Source: Byssothecium circinans (Eukaryota; Ascomycota; Dothideomycetes; Pleosporales; Massarinaceae). Taken from it: a stretch of DNA of 64,000 nucleotides. Where the stretch lies: NCBI GenBank assembly GCA_010015675.1, contig ML976984.1, positions 186,016-250,015 of the forward strand. Direction: 5' to 3'. The notes beneath the pieces are model-generated. The model saw nothing but the letters and a program-made list of their open reading frames with translations. It was not told the DNA's origin and did not search any database. This document shows positions 9,365-20,345 of this stretch, piece after piece. Positions within the stretch are counted from its first letter, which is position 1. Each line of letters begins with the position of its first letter. The position numbers and the translations under genes are program-made.

Positions 9365-10277
9365 TTAGATGCAAGCACCCTCAACGCTGCTGGTAGAGTT
9401 CTTGATCGATCCACTAAGGAAACCGCCACCGCCGCAAAGAATTGCCTTGAAGAAAGCCTTGCTGACAGTATTCGCGCCCGCAGGGCTCGTGTGCGTGTGG
9501 TCGTTAGGGAAGAAAGCGTCTACCTTCGACTTGCCCAACGTCTTGAAGATATTGGCAGTGTACTGCCCATGGTCGACAAACATCGCGTTGGATCCAATGC
9601 TTGCAGCCGCGCTCTTGGAATATGTTGTGAAGCGGCTCGGAGTGTACGCGAATGAGCCTCCCTCCCATGGGTTGTTTGGTGTGGGTGAACTGATGATGAC
9701 TTTTGCGCCCTTGGCAGTCAACGCTTTGCCTGCGTTGATAAGGTAGGCAGGGTAAGTGAGAACAGTAACGCTTTGCCCGTTGTATGTCGACTTGCAGGTC
9801 TCGGAACCGGCACCAGGGCAGGCGGTACGTCCGTTGTCGGAAGAGGAGAGGGAGCCACCGTCGTTGTGTCCGAACTCGATGATCACGATGTCGTTGGGTT
9901 GGACGACCTCTGTAGTTGGGGTCAGTGAGTGGAGGACATATACTTTGGCGATTGACGACACATACTGACGATATCATCGAAGCGGCCTTCGACGGTAAAG
10001 GAGCGAGCGCTGCGGCCGCCAATGGCTTTGTTGACTACGGGAAGGTTGACAGAGTAGGCGAAGTAGTTGCCCCAGCCTTGACACTGATGTCAGCAGATTG
10101 CTATAAGATGTTTGGTGGGAAGGCAAATATACCATCAGTTCCGGAACCGCCGCCCGCCTTGGCCATCGTTGAGTCGCCTGCAAGGTAGACTGTCGTTGCA
10201 CGCTTGTTGTGTGCTGGGGAGCTTGCGGCCAGGGCCGCGAAGCCGACGAGGCTCAGGATACTGGAGATGGAAGGCAT
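9365..10277 (-). CDS. Secreted rhamnogalacturonan acetylesterase (CE12, SGNH hydrolase)
   Basis: Exons 10277-10133, 10076-9966 and 9909-9365 give 266 residues. Residues 1-20 form a signal peptide. The SGNH blocks are in order: YLAGDSTMAK with catalytic Ser36, GGRSARSF with the oxyanion Gly, IEFGHNDGG with Asn, and NDHTHTSPAGA with Asp222 and His225. The family removes acetyl groups from the galacturonate backbone of rhamnogalacturonan I and helps degrade plant pectin outside the cell. Introns of 56 nt each join blades of the conserved fold without frame problems. The gene looks complete and fits a plant-associated or saprotrophic lifestyle. Confidence 0.92.
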
Positions 10278-10981
10278 GTTATGATATCTCGAGAATAGAA
10301 CGAATGGTCGACGGCGTGAGAAACAGAAATGAAACGAAAGAGTCCTTGACCCTACCTATCTATATCTTATCATTCTACACACTACCTACTCTATGACACC
10401 CTGGACCAAAGGAAATATCCGCCCTCTCATTTTCCCCAGCCAAGGCCGCGTTTCTAAATATTCCGTCGATTGAACGTGGCTGCAGTAGCTGATGTCGTGA
10501 TCAGATATTCCGCACAAATTGCCGTTTCGCGGGCGGTAGTTGTGGCATGGTTCTAGACAAGAGCAATTTATTTGGGACGACTTAGCTAGTTCGGTGCCAT
10601 ATGACCCGGACATGGCGGTGGCATCGGTGCTTCTTTTGGGAGTACACATCGGTACGAGGTCTCGTGGTCACAAACCCCACCCATAGTATGGAAATAGGAG
10701 TCATGTGGTAGATGGTGGAAGCATGCAGGTTGAACATCGAAGGACGAAAGGGAAAGGGTGGGGTTGGCGGAGGGGTATTCAATTAAGGTTCGGTGCTTTT
10801 TCGAAATGCACCAATCAAGATCAACTTGGACAATTACATTTACAGTTTTGATTCGGCGACATAACGTCTACTCTACACTTTTGGTATCATTGAGAAGCCT
10901 CCAAAAACGCCATAGAATGTTCAAACGGCAGCCACTGCCTCCATATCGTACGCCTGCTTACACGTGCAGTTTCGAGCCGAG
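10278..10981. other. Intergenic: esterase promoter and AKR 3' region
   Basis: No gene seen. The stretch next to 10277 is the promoter and leader of the minus-strand esterase; the right part is 3' flank of the minus-strand aldo-keto reductase. Confidence 0.5.
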
Positions 10982-11959
10982 TCACGCCTCATCGGCCCAC
11001 ACATCGTAACCAAAGGTATCCTTCATGTTGACAAACCGCGTGTGCCTCCCCTTCGCCACGCTCTGAACAGCCTCAAAGTCTTCATCGCTCAACTCGGGGA
11101 TGAGCCAGTTGCTCTCAATGCGCTTTGGCGTGGAGCTCTTGGGCAGCACAACGTAGCCCCGCCTCAAACCCCACGCAAGCAACACCTGCGCCAGATCGTG
11201 GCCACTTCGTTCAGCAACTTCATTAAGCGTCTTATTCGTGCGCACCTTCTCGCCGGTATTGGGGACCTGGTTCTGTGACCCGAGTGGAGAGTAGGCAGCA
11301 ATCAGGATGTCGTTCTTCTGGCAGTACTCGACCAGGTCGGTGTTGGGAAGGAAGGGGTGGACTTCGACCTGGTTGACCATCGGCTTGACTTCAGCGAATT
11401 TGAGAAGCTTCTGCAAGCCCTCGATTGTCCAGTTCGAAACACCAATCGCGCGAGCCTTTCCAGAGCGGTAAATATCTTCCATCGCTCTCCAGGTAGGCTT
11501 CGGGTCCTCGGTCAACTCCTTCTTGATGACGTACTTTCCATCAGCACCTATCTTTGGCATATCCTTCTCATCTTTCTCGGCGGCAATGGGCCAGTGCACC
11601 AGGAAGAGATCGATGTAGTCCAAGCCCAACTTCTCGAGCGAATTCTGGAAGCTCCACTTCACCTCTTCGGGCTCGTGGAGATGGTTCCACACTTTCGTGC
11701 AGACGAAGATATCAGAGCGCTTGACGGACGGATTGGCGGCTAGGAAGTCGCGGATAGCCTCCCCGACTTCGCCTTCATTTTGATAGAACCAAGCGCAGTC
11801 GAGATGGCGGTAGCCAGTCTTGAGGGCGTGGGTAACGGCAGCGTAAGTCTCACCTGAAGCACCTTCGTTGGCGAATGTGCCGAAGCCCACGGCAGGAATC
11901 TCGACACCGTTCGAGAGCTTGAAGGTCTTCGTATTGGCAAGAGGTGCGGCGCTGCCCAT
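10982..11959 (-). CDS. Aldo-keto reductase, GCY1/glycerol-dehydrogenase-like
   Basis: An intronless frame of 325 residues starting MGSAAPLANTKTF; the frame is open further upstream but the ATG at 11959 fits family N-termini. The AKR tetrad is present: Asp54 and Tyr59 in HLDCAWFYQNE, Lys89 in FVCTKVW and His122 in FLVHWP. GVSNWTI and VLPKSSTPKRIESN match the cofactor-binding C-terminal signatures of NADPH-dependent members. Closest-looking relatives are fungal glycerol dehydrogenases (GCY1/GldB type), which reduce dihydroxyacetone or glyceraldehyde in the cytosol under osmotic stress. Substrate assignment is by family only. Confidence 0.92.
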   Translation of the reverse strand: MGSAAPLANTKTFKLSNGVEIPAVGFGTFANEGASGETYAAVTHALKTGYRHLDCAWFYQNEGEVGEAIRDFLAANPSVKRSDIFVCTKVWNHLHEPEEVKWSFQNSLEKLGLDYIDLFLVHWPIAAEKDEKDMPKIGADGKYVIKKELTEDPKPTWRAMEDIYRSGKARAIGVSNWTIEGLQKLLKFAEVKPMVNQVEVHPFLPNTDLVEYCQKNDILIAAYSPLGSQNQVPNTGEKVRTNKTLNEVAERSGHDLAQVLLAWGLRRGYVVLPKSSTPKRIESNWLIPELSDEDFEAVQSVAKGRHTRFVNMKDTFGYDVWADEA

Positions 11960-13381
11960 TTTGATGATCAATGTATCTGTGGTGTAGGATGCTGGGAGGT
12001 GTTGTTCAGGCGGTGGATGTCGTGATATGACCAAGAAAGCAGAAAATCTCGACAAGAATACGAGCAAAGTAAGGGCTGCGCTGACTTCGACCAAGCCAGA
12101 TATATCAACCAACCTTGTTCGCCATCTCCAGCCGGTGCCATCGCCGTTCATCTACGGCCGTACTCATTCAAAAACTTCACCGCCATTGTCTTCCATCCCG
12201 AACCATCCTCGTCAAGTCCCCATTTCACCGGGGCCACTGCTTGAAAAATCTCCATAAAAATGCCACCCAACAGTTTCATCCACGTCCAATTTCGACGGCA
12301 TTGCTGGATAGATGACATCATCGGGTGGACCCTGAACATCCACAATTTTCTCACCGATCGAACTTCAACACCAACACTCGTTCCGTCCCACCCCCATGAT
12401 TGGCGGGAGGTGCGCTTTTAGATAAGAAATTCACCGCTCGCTCTTACTTCGGAGCTACTGATATTGTAAAAACAGGGTGCATAATACGTCAAAGAAAGGA
12501 TCAGAGTTGCCGAAAAAATACGGCAAATCCTTAAGCGTACAGTCCCTATTTCGGCGAACTACAGCACTACTAAACTCGGAACCCACCCTATCCCGGCACC
12601 TATCCCGGCCCTCTCACGTCACTTGCTTTGCGGCTCTGCGCACCAGTACCTGCCCAGTGCTGCCGAGAGAAAGCGTGTATTTGCCTTCAACAAATCAAAT
12701 TTTCAACCTCCGACTGCACCAGGCTAGCGGGTGGACCACGTCTGTCGGGAAGACTTTCTCAACTCTCAAGGCAGCCACTTTAGATCACGGCCCAGTTGTG
12801 GACCAAGCGGATAGGGCTGTGGCGAGTCAACATCAATTTCGTGGATCACGTATCCGCTTTTTGCATGTCGGAAACAGCAGTCTGACAACACATTTGCTTA
12901 GTTCGGGTCCGACTATTGATAAGAGAAGCGATTGCATGTGAGAACGTGCGGCTAATTATCCGAACAGCCTGGCATCTTGACGCCGCATGCCAGTGTATCT
13001 GCGTCATAGTACTCGGACGTTGTGGAGCTTCTGAAGCTTCGTTTTGCGGTTCAGGGATTGCAAAGGGAAGGTTATGGAGTCTGGTCGGAGAGGCACGGGT
13101 GGGTAAACCGAACGGGAGTAGCTGTACCTCTGAACCTTGGGAGGTAGCTGATAACGAAGGGAAAATGGAGCCTGAGTTTTGAAGGTGAGAAACCCCTTAT
13201 ATACCGGCCCCAAGACCCTAAGTTGAGCTTGTATCTGACTTTTAGCGACAGAAATCTCACTCACAGGTTCTGTTCTGCTTATCATACTAGCTTGCCAAGT
13301 GCGAAAGTCGTTGTTTGCTTTCTCAGATACCCATACTCTCCCCCAGCACAGATTTACTTGACAACAACTCTCTCCTTCAAA
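11960..13381. other. Intergenic, divergent promoter region of AKR and HAD genes
   Basis: 1.4 kb between divergently transcribed genes. I find no convincing coding frame; a 154-codon frame at 12477-12941 lacks any family signature. The last 130 bp before 13382 are pyrimidine-rich leader. Confidence 0.5.
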
Positions 13382-14887
13382 ATGCCTACCTTCGAAGATT
13401 CAGACTTTGGCGTCACTGGCACTCCCCTCTCCCCGAAGTCGAACGGCCTCCAAAAGACAGCTTCGAACCAGCACCCTGTGGGAAGCCACAACAACTCCCT
13501 GGCCATCCCCGGCGATGCTCACAATGGCGACAATGGCAACACCATCGAGATTCCCGCCACGCGATCCTCCATCTCCGACGCCTCTGCCTTCATGCACAAC
13601 CTCTCCCTCTCCCCATCAATGAAAGATCGCCGCAGCTCTCGCAACTCCTTTGGCACCGCCCTACCTATTCCCAAGTCCAAACGCCAATCCCGCCTCAGCT
13701 CCGTCCGCTATGCTGAAGATGGCAAGCCCACACGCCCTGGCATGCCGCCTATCCAGCCCTCTCGCGACATTCTAGCTGCCCAGATGCAAGATCTGAGGTC
13801 TGAGACTGTCGAGAAGGCAAAAGACATGGCCTTCGTCTTCGACATCGATGGTGTACTCGTCCACGGTGACCGTCTCATCCCCGAAGGCCAACGCGTCCTA
13901 GAAATCCTCAACGGCGACAACGAGCTCGGCATCAAGATCCCGCACATCTTCCTCACCAACGGCTCGGGCAAGCCCGAAAACGCACGTGTGGACCAACTCT
14001 CCAAGATCCTCCACAACCCCATCTCGACCGACCAATTCATCCAGTCGCACACGCCCATGCGCGCTCTCGCCGAGTACTACAAGACAGTCCTCGTAGTCGG
14101 CGGCGAGGACTACAAGTGCCGCGAAGTGGCCGAACAGTACGGATTCCAAGACATCGTAGTCCCCAACGACATCGTCGCCTGGGACCCGACCATCGCGCCA
14201 TACCGCGTCTTCACCGCCGAAGAGCGCGCGACATCGCGGCCGCGAGACTTTTCAAAGACCCACATCGAGGCCATCATGGTCTTCTCCGACAGCCGCGACT
14301 ACGCGACCGACATGCAGATCATCATGGATCTCCTCCGCTCGGAAGACGGCCGTCTAGGCACTGTCGCCAAAGACCCCGTTGCGCAGCGCATCCCCATTTA
14401 CTTCTCGCAGGGCGACATGCTGTGCCCGACCGAACACCCCATCCCGCGCATGTCGCAGGGAACCTTCCGCATCGGCCTGGAAGCCATGTACAAGGCCCTC
14501 ACGGGCGTCGATCTCGAGCGTGTCGTCTACGGCAAGCCCGAACTCGCCACGTATAAGTACGCCGACGAAGTCATCAGTTCGTGGGTGGAGCAGATCCACA
14601 ATGACGAGAAGCTGCCGTCCAACGTGTACATGATTGGTGATAACCCGGCCTCGGACATCATTGGCGGGAACATGTACGGCTGGAATACTTGTCTGGTGCG
14701 GACTGGTGTGTATCAGGGTGAGGGCAACGACAAGGAGAATCCGGCTAGCTTTGGCGTGTTCAAGAACGTGCTTGAGGCGGTTACTACGGCTATGAAGAAG
14801 GAGCTGGGCGAGGAGTTTCAGTTCAAGTTTGATGAGAGGGGGATCAATCCTGTGTTGCATGGTCATGGCGTTTCTGCTATTGAGTAG
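13382..14887 (+). CDS. HAD-superfamily hydrolase, CECR5/HDHD5 type
   Basis: An intronless frame of 501 residues. ATG at 13382 follows a pyrimidine-rich leader and a TTCAAA context; the frame is open upstream but without similar content. Residues 1-145 are Ser/Pro-rich and probably disordered. Motif I is FDIDGVLVHGD with Asp154 and Asp156; FLTNGSG is motif II; GKPEL plus IGDNPASDIIGGN near residue 418 supplies motifs III and IV. The layout matches the CECR5 group (yeast YKR070W), thought to be mitochondrial phosphatases of unknown substrate. No presequence is obvious here, so location is uncertain. Confidence 0.88.
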   Translation: MPTFEDSDFGVTGTPLSPKSNGLQKTASNQHPVGSHNNSLAIPGDAHNGDNGNTIEIPATRSSISDASAFMHNLSLSPSMKDRRSSRNSFGTALPIPKSKRQSRLSSVRYAEDGKPTRPGMPPIQPSRDILAAQMQDLRSETVEKAKDMAFVFDIDGVLVHGDRLIPEGQRVLEILNGDNELGIKIPHIFLTNGSGKPENARVDQLSKILHNPISTDQFIQSHTPMRALAEYYKTVLVVGGEDYKCREVAEQYGFQDIVVPNDIVAWDPTIAPYRVFTAEERATSRPRDFSKTHIEAIMVFSDSRDYATDMQIIMDLLRSEDGRLGTVAKDPVAQRIPIYFSQGDMLCPTEHPIPRMSQGTFRIGLEAMYKALTGVDLERVVYGKPELATYKYADEVISSWVEQIHNDEKLPSNVYMIGDNPASDIIGGNMYGWNTCLVRTGVYQGEGNDKENPASFGVFKNVLEAVTTAMKKELGEEFQFKFDERGINPVLHGHGVSAIE

Positions 14888-15518
14888 AGCGTGCTCTTTG
14901 AGGATCGGTGAGGATGGTAGAGGGTGGAAGGTGGATGGTGTGAAAATGGGATGGCATGGGTGGCGTTTATGGTTTTTGATTTTTCGATTTCCTTAACTGT
15001 TGTTTCTGGATTTCTTGCATAGCTTGCACTGGCCTTTGCATAGAGCCGCCAAACATGATTTATGATTCCCATATAGACAGATACCAAAATAGATTGTATC
15101 CTCTCTTCACATCACCCACCTCTTGAGCCTGGGTCGTCGCCGTTTCTGCGCCTTCGTAATCGTGTAGTAGAGAAAGTGCGATGTAAATAAAGCCTTCCGC
15201 TATAGACGCTGTAAAAACCTTCTCCGGCGGGGATACAGAGCCTAGAACTTCACTTGGAAGACGAGCCCTTACCGTCTAGAGAGTGAGTTTAGGTAGCTGC
15301 GTTACATCCCACTTTTCCTGGTACGCAAGAGTCTGCATCGCCCGGAATATTTGTGCATCGTCTGCACTTTGTAAACACGTGTACACCTAGCATGCCGCCA
15401 GGTGGTTGAGTGGGGCTCGTCATTCGTGCACGACTAAGAATGATATCATGAGCTTTTGGCCAATGACATTACGTTGCCTGTTCATAAATATCGTTCATTT
15501 CCATCTCCATTTTTGATC
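14888..15518. other. Convergent 3' intergenic region
   Basis: Tail-to-tail spacer between the HAD gene and the minus-strand mitochondrial-protein gene. I see no gene, repeat or RNA. Confidence 0.5.
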
Positions 15519-16802
15519 TCACGTTGGTAGCAACCGATTCAATATTTCCAGATTCCGGCTCTCTTCCTCGACTTTCGCTTGTTTTGCAGCAGCCGCGTTG
15601 TCAGATAGCGTCTTGGATAGAACAATCTCCGCGAAGTGCTCCTGTGTGAAGTTCATGGCGATCTGCGCTTCCACAGATTTGCCGTTCTCGAGTAAGACTT
15701 GGGCAGCTCCTAAGCATAACCGTACGAGGAACCGGCGTTTGCTCTTGTTTCCTCGCACGTGAAGTTCGGCTCCCCGTGGGTCTTTAATGAAGGCAAGGGC
15801 GGGGTATGGGTTTTGACGGGTAGGATGGTGCAGCCAGAGCATCGCCTCGACAGCTTGGCTCCAGCGTCCCAGCCAGCCTGAACAGGTTCCGAGGAAAGAT
15901 TCATAGATATCTGTTGAGCCGATGGCTGGGGGGCCACTTTCTATCCGGCTGACTAGGCTACTGCCGAGAGGTTGAACGATCTTCAGGCTGACGTCGTGCT
16001 CGCCTCTCTGGTACATTTCGAAGACACGAAGGAAGATGACGAGAGCTTCGTCTCGGCTGGAGCTGTATGCGCACGAGGCCATGTCTTTCAGAAGCTGTAG
16101 CCGGAAAGAGGTAATGGATTCGGCGCTGTAGCCCGTTTCCTCCATCCGTAGCTCTAGAGGGCGCATGAACCATCGCCATAAAGGCGCCGTGTTCTTTTCA
16201 GTAAGCATGAGCATGGGGACCAAGCTGTTGAGAAAGTGACGGGGAACGCTTGGAGACAGGTTGAGCATGTCGAGAAATGGCTTGGAGTTCTCTAGGCCGC
16301 TCGTTCGCAGCCAGTCGGCAATTACGGTCGCTGGCATCCCTTCTTGCTGTACCATTGCCTGCCGTCTTGGGTCGCGGTTCTTTTTTATTGCCTCTAAGCA
16401 CATGGTGGCTTTCGAAATGTCCGCGGTTCCCAGAGCAATCTGGTCCAGGAACCAGTTCAGCGGATCCCTCAATATATCCACAGCTCCGCTCTCTGATGCT
16501 CGTCGGTTCGGCTTTCTGGATAATAGGGGATTGGACAGAATGGAGTTGATGTGTTCGTGGGCGGAGCTGTAGGACGATTCGGGGCGGGATGCCTGCGAGA
16601 GCTCGACGAGGTGGGTGTGTGCCTTTTGAGCATCCTTGCTGCCTACGGGAATCACGAGAGGGTGTTCGCGGTTTAGGTGGTTGCGAAAGCTGGCGGTGAG
16701 GAGGTTGAGCAGCTGCTTGGATTCCTGCGGCGAGAGAGGGACAGGCGGATGGAGCTTCGACGCGAGCGTGGAGAGGGCGCGCCGGCCAGCGGCAGACTGC
16801 AT
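15519..16802 (-). CDS. Predicted mitochondrial protein of unknown function
   Basis: An intronless 427-residue protein starting at ATG 16802, chosen because MQSAAGRRALSTLASKL is a good mitochondrial presequence (Arg-rich, no acids, amphipathic). The body is helical and contains DPLNWFLDQIALGTADISK, LFWRW-like WRWFMRPLELRMEE and repeated helix pairs that could be helical-hairpin (PPR/TPR-like) repeats. No catalytic motif is seen. It ends ESRNLEILNRLLPT. I do not know the family. It shares a 476-bp divergent promoter with the Def1-like gene. Confidence 0.75.
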   Translation of the reverse strand: MQSAAGRRALSTLASKLHPPVPLSPQESKQLLNLLTASFRNHLNREHPLVIPVGSKDAQKAHTHLVELSQASRPESSYSSAHEHINSILSNPLLSRKPNRRASESGAVDILRDPLNWFLDQIALGTADISKATMCLEAIKKNRDPRRQAMVQQEGMPATVIADWLRTSGLENSKPFLDMLNLSPSVPRHFLNSLVPMLMLTEKNTAPLWRWFMRPLELRMEETGYSAESITSFRLQLLKDMASCAYSSSRDEALVIFLRVFEMYQRGEHDVSLKIVQPLGSSLVSRIESGPPAIGSTDIYESFLGTCSGWLGRWSQAVEAMLWLHHPTRQNPYPALAFIKDPRGAELHVRGNKSKRRFLVRLCLGAAQVLLENGKSVEAQIAMNFTQEHFAEIVLSKTLSDNAAAAKQAKVEEESRNLEILNRLLPT

Positions 16803-17278
16803 GACGAGGTTGTACCGCACAATAGAATGCCTATCTACTGACGACGTGTATCGTGTCGACCGGTCAGGCAGTGCGCGTGTGGGCGGAGGCACCTGTAGAC
16901 AGGTGGAGCGATCTCGCCAGGCGCTGCAGGTGACTGTCTGTACACGTGACCGGCAAACACCCCAGGCCCCATGCCTCCAAGTGCATGTGCTGCCTCCTGC
17001 CATGACTGAAATCTCCCACATCGCCCAAATCCCTCTCTGCCTTCACCTCGCATGCGCATCTCCCTCCCATAGCTCGCATCCGACCAGCGCGCCCTCTCGC
17101 GTCTGCTCGCCTTTAACGTCCAGCCTGCAGCAGCGCCAAGCGTGCTTGTTTGCGTGTCTAGCTGCCCGACTTCACCTCCCTCCCTACCTTCGACCTACCG
17201 ACCTCACCTACCACCACACCACCCCCCATTCACACCTGCTCTGCTCTGCAACGGCAAACCACAAAGCGACACCCACAC
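16803..17278. promoter_or_regulatory. Shared divergent promoter, pyrimidine-rich
   Basis: 476 bp between two divergent start codons (16802 minus, 17279 plus). The plus-strand leader is strongly C/T-rich (for example CCTCCCTCCCTACC near 17180). No discrete operator could be assigned. Confidence 0.5.
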
Positions 17279-20200
17279 ATGTCTGACGTACAGTCCAGGC
17301 CTGCGCGCGGCAGGAGCACCGCTCGCGGCGGCAGGGGAGGCGCTCGCGGCTCGCGCTCTCACAAACAGACAAATGGCGACCATGCTGCATCGTCAATCGA
17401 CACATCGGCAGACCAGGGCGAGCTCGGCGAGCTGAAGAAGCGATACCAATCGCAATTGACCACTCTGAAGGAGCTGTTCCCCGACTGGGCTGACGTCGAT
17501 CTTGTGCTGGCATTAGAAGAGTCTGACGGCGACATGGAGCGGACCATCGAGAAGATCTCCGAGGGTGAGTTCTCCGCACGACAGCACAGCGCCTGATGGT
17601 CGGCGGGATTTTGGATGTTGTTTGCTGACTGCCACAGGCAACGTCTCGCAGTTCGCCGAAGTCAAGAAGCCCAAGGACCGAGCCCGCTCCAAAGTGAAGG
17701 AGACAGCTCCCACAGATGGCGCACCGACGGCGCGAGGAGCTGGACGCGCTCGCGGCGGTGACAGCGTGCGTGGCCGTAGTCGTGGCGCAGACCGTGGCCG
17801 TGGAGGACTCCGCACTGGAACTCGGGGTGGCGCAACAAATGGCACGCGCCCTGCCGGTACCCCCTCGGTGCCGACCTTTGAATCGTCGGCGTGGGATGCT
17901 CCTGCTCCTGCTGAAGCCAAGGAGTCCAGCGAGCCACCTGTTGCAGAGACAGAGACACCAAAGGCGGCCACCAGTGCAGCCCCCGCAAAGAAGACGTGGG
18001 CCAGCATGTTTGCCCCGCTCCCAAAGCCAGTCGCTTCAAAGCCTGCCGCAAAGCCCGCTCCTCCGCCTGAGGAACCTGTTCCCACGCCGTCCGAGACCCC
18101 TGTGCATGAGGTCGCACAAGAACCGGCCGTAGAAGCAGAGGAACTACCGATCCCGCCTGTGGTAGATGAGGTGCCCGAGGAACCTCCCGTTGCAACGGGA
18201 GATACATCCAAGCCGACACCCGACAAAGTCGAAGATGCTGCGGCTCCCGAGCTGACCCTGACACCTTCGAAAGATGAGCTCACAGAGGACAATGTGGAGC
18301 ATCTGCCAGACGTGTCGCATCCACCGCCGACCGAGACGGCTGCTAGCACTGTCGCTAGCTCCAAGGACATCGGTTCAGCCGTGGCTACACCATTGAGCAC
18401 ATCAGGCCAGGCACCAATTGGCAGGCCCACGCTTGGAGGCTTCGCAACATCAGCTCTGAAGGCGACGTCAGCCGGAAACCGTAGTGCGAGTTTCCAGCGG
18501 AGGCACTTGGAGCAACAGGAGGCGGTTGTCATGCCCGGAAAGCATGCAGTAAACCAGGCCGCCGTCCAATTCGGCAGTCTGGGCTTGAACGGGGAGGTAG
18601 ACGACAGCCTTGATGTGGATGAAGATCGTGAGGAAGCTGAGACTAGGACACAACCCCCCCAACACTCTCCCGTTGCCCAGCCGAGGGCATCTTTACCTCC
18701 GGCCCCGCGTCAGGCTGCGCCAGCAGAGGCTCCTCCTCAGGACTTTCCCACGCCGAAGCAGGCTCCGGGTCTGCCTCCTCCACCCCATCAGCAGAATCTC
18801 TCGCAGCAGTCACCACCGACTTCAATCGCTGCGCAGGCAATGCAGAACCAAGGCTCCCAGAACAACCAACCCTACAACCAGTTTGGGCGTTATACACAAG
18901 GCGGGATTCAACCCGAAACCGCTGCACCACAACACAAGTCGTATGATCCTTTTGGCCAGCAAGCGCCACCGCAAGCGCCACCGAGCCAATTTGACTACCC
19001 CAACCAGCACCAATCTCAGCCACAGTCACAGGTCGGTGGGTTCTCGTCTGCCCCTGATGCATTTGCCTCTCAATACACCACCTCTGAGCAGCAACGCTTG
19101 GCGTATGCACAGTACTATGCAGGAGGCTACCAGCAGGGCACACCAAGCCAGCAAGAAGCTGGCGCAGCTCAGCAACGCACTGGCAGCGGATTCGGCGCCG
19201 GCCCGAATGACTCGACATTCCCTCAGAGTCAACAACAACCACAGGTAAGACAGCCTCCTCGATTTCGTATCTCTGACCCGGATCAGCCGTCCCAAGAAAT
19301 TGGGATGCCTCAGAATGCTACCGCGGGGAAGCTGCACGACTTCGAACTCGGGCAATCCTCCAGCGATGACGTTCGGAAGATGATCAAAACGGGCGAGAAC
19401 GATCAGCTCTTGCAACAGTGCTCTAACAAAAAACAACAGGCGCATGGAAGGTACAACGATGCACAGAATAGCGGTCACAACACCCCCAACCCCGCGTTGG
19501 GTGCACAACAGCCCACAGGACCGTCTTCGCAAGGCCAGCACATGCACCAGCCGCACGCTCAGCCCGGTCATTCTGGCAACTACCCGTACAACCACCCGTA
19601 CTACGGCAGCCCATATTACACAAATTATATGAACCAGTATGGTGGATATGGCCAAGGAGGATACAGCAACTTCGGAATGGGAGGAAAATACGGTCATCCC
19701 AACCACTATGGAATGTCTCCCGCATCATTCGACCAACATTCGTCGTCCCCGGCTAATGCAGGAGCTTTCGGTTCCTCATCGATGCACGGCCGTGATGCTG
19801 TTTTGAGTGGAGGCCTTGGAGATTACGGCCGATCGGTTTCAGGAGCATCACAGAGCCAGCACAGCGCTACAGCTGGATCTGCTGGGTTTGGCGGACTTCC
19901 CGATGTATTTGGTCGTTCCCAGGGTGGTTATGGCGGCCAGAACGCCTACGGTCAGCAACAGTCTGGCCAGCAGGGCAACAATGAGGATTCTCTGAAGCCC
20001 TTTGGCGATAAGAACGGCGGACCTAGCCCCTCCGCTCTCGGCGCTCAACCCGGCCGACCTGGATCAGCGACCAACAACACTTCCGGCGGACAAGGTCATC
20101 CCCAAGGCTCGCACCAGCAGGGCTTTGGAGGTGGCTACCCAGGGCATCTCCAAGGCGGACAAGGCAACCAGTACGCAGGCCTCGGTGGTCTAGGACATCA

Positions 20201-20345
20201 GGGCGGTCACCAGGGCGGTCATCAGGGTGCTGGAAGCCACCAACAAGGAAGCTACGGCAACTATGGTGGCTTCGGGGGTGGATACGGTGGTGGCAGCTAC
20301 CGAGGTGGTGCTGGCGGCGGTTGGGGCGCGTCCTATGGACACTAA
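17279..20345 (+). CDS. RNA polymerase II degradation factor Def1-like, CUE domain
   Basis: Exons 17279-17564 and 17638-20345 encode 997 residues. The 73-nt intron has GTGAGT, TTTGCTGAC and CCACAG. An RG-rich N-terminus precedes a CUE-type ubiquitin-binding domain at about residues 55-95 (LKELFPDWADVDLVLALEES). An Arg/Gly patch, a Pro/Ala/Glu-rich middle and a long Gln/Gly/Asn/Tyr-rich C-terminus follow. This is the layout of yeast Def1, which recruits Elongin-Cullin ligase to stalled Pol II. The Gln-rich tail is prion-like in composition. The call rests on domain order, since the low-complexity parts cannot be aligned. Confidence 0.85.

Noticed and set aside
12477..12941. 154-codon open frame between AKR and HAD genes
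   Set aside because: Biased composition and no recognisable motif; lies in a divergent promoter region.
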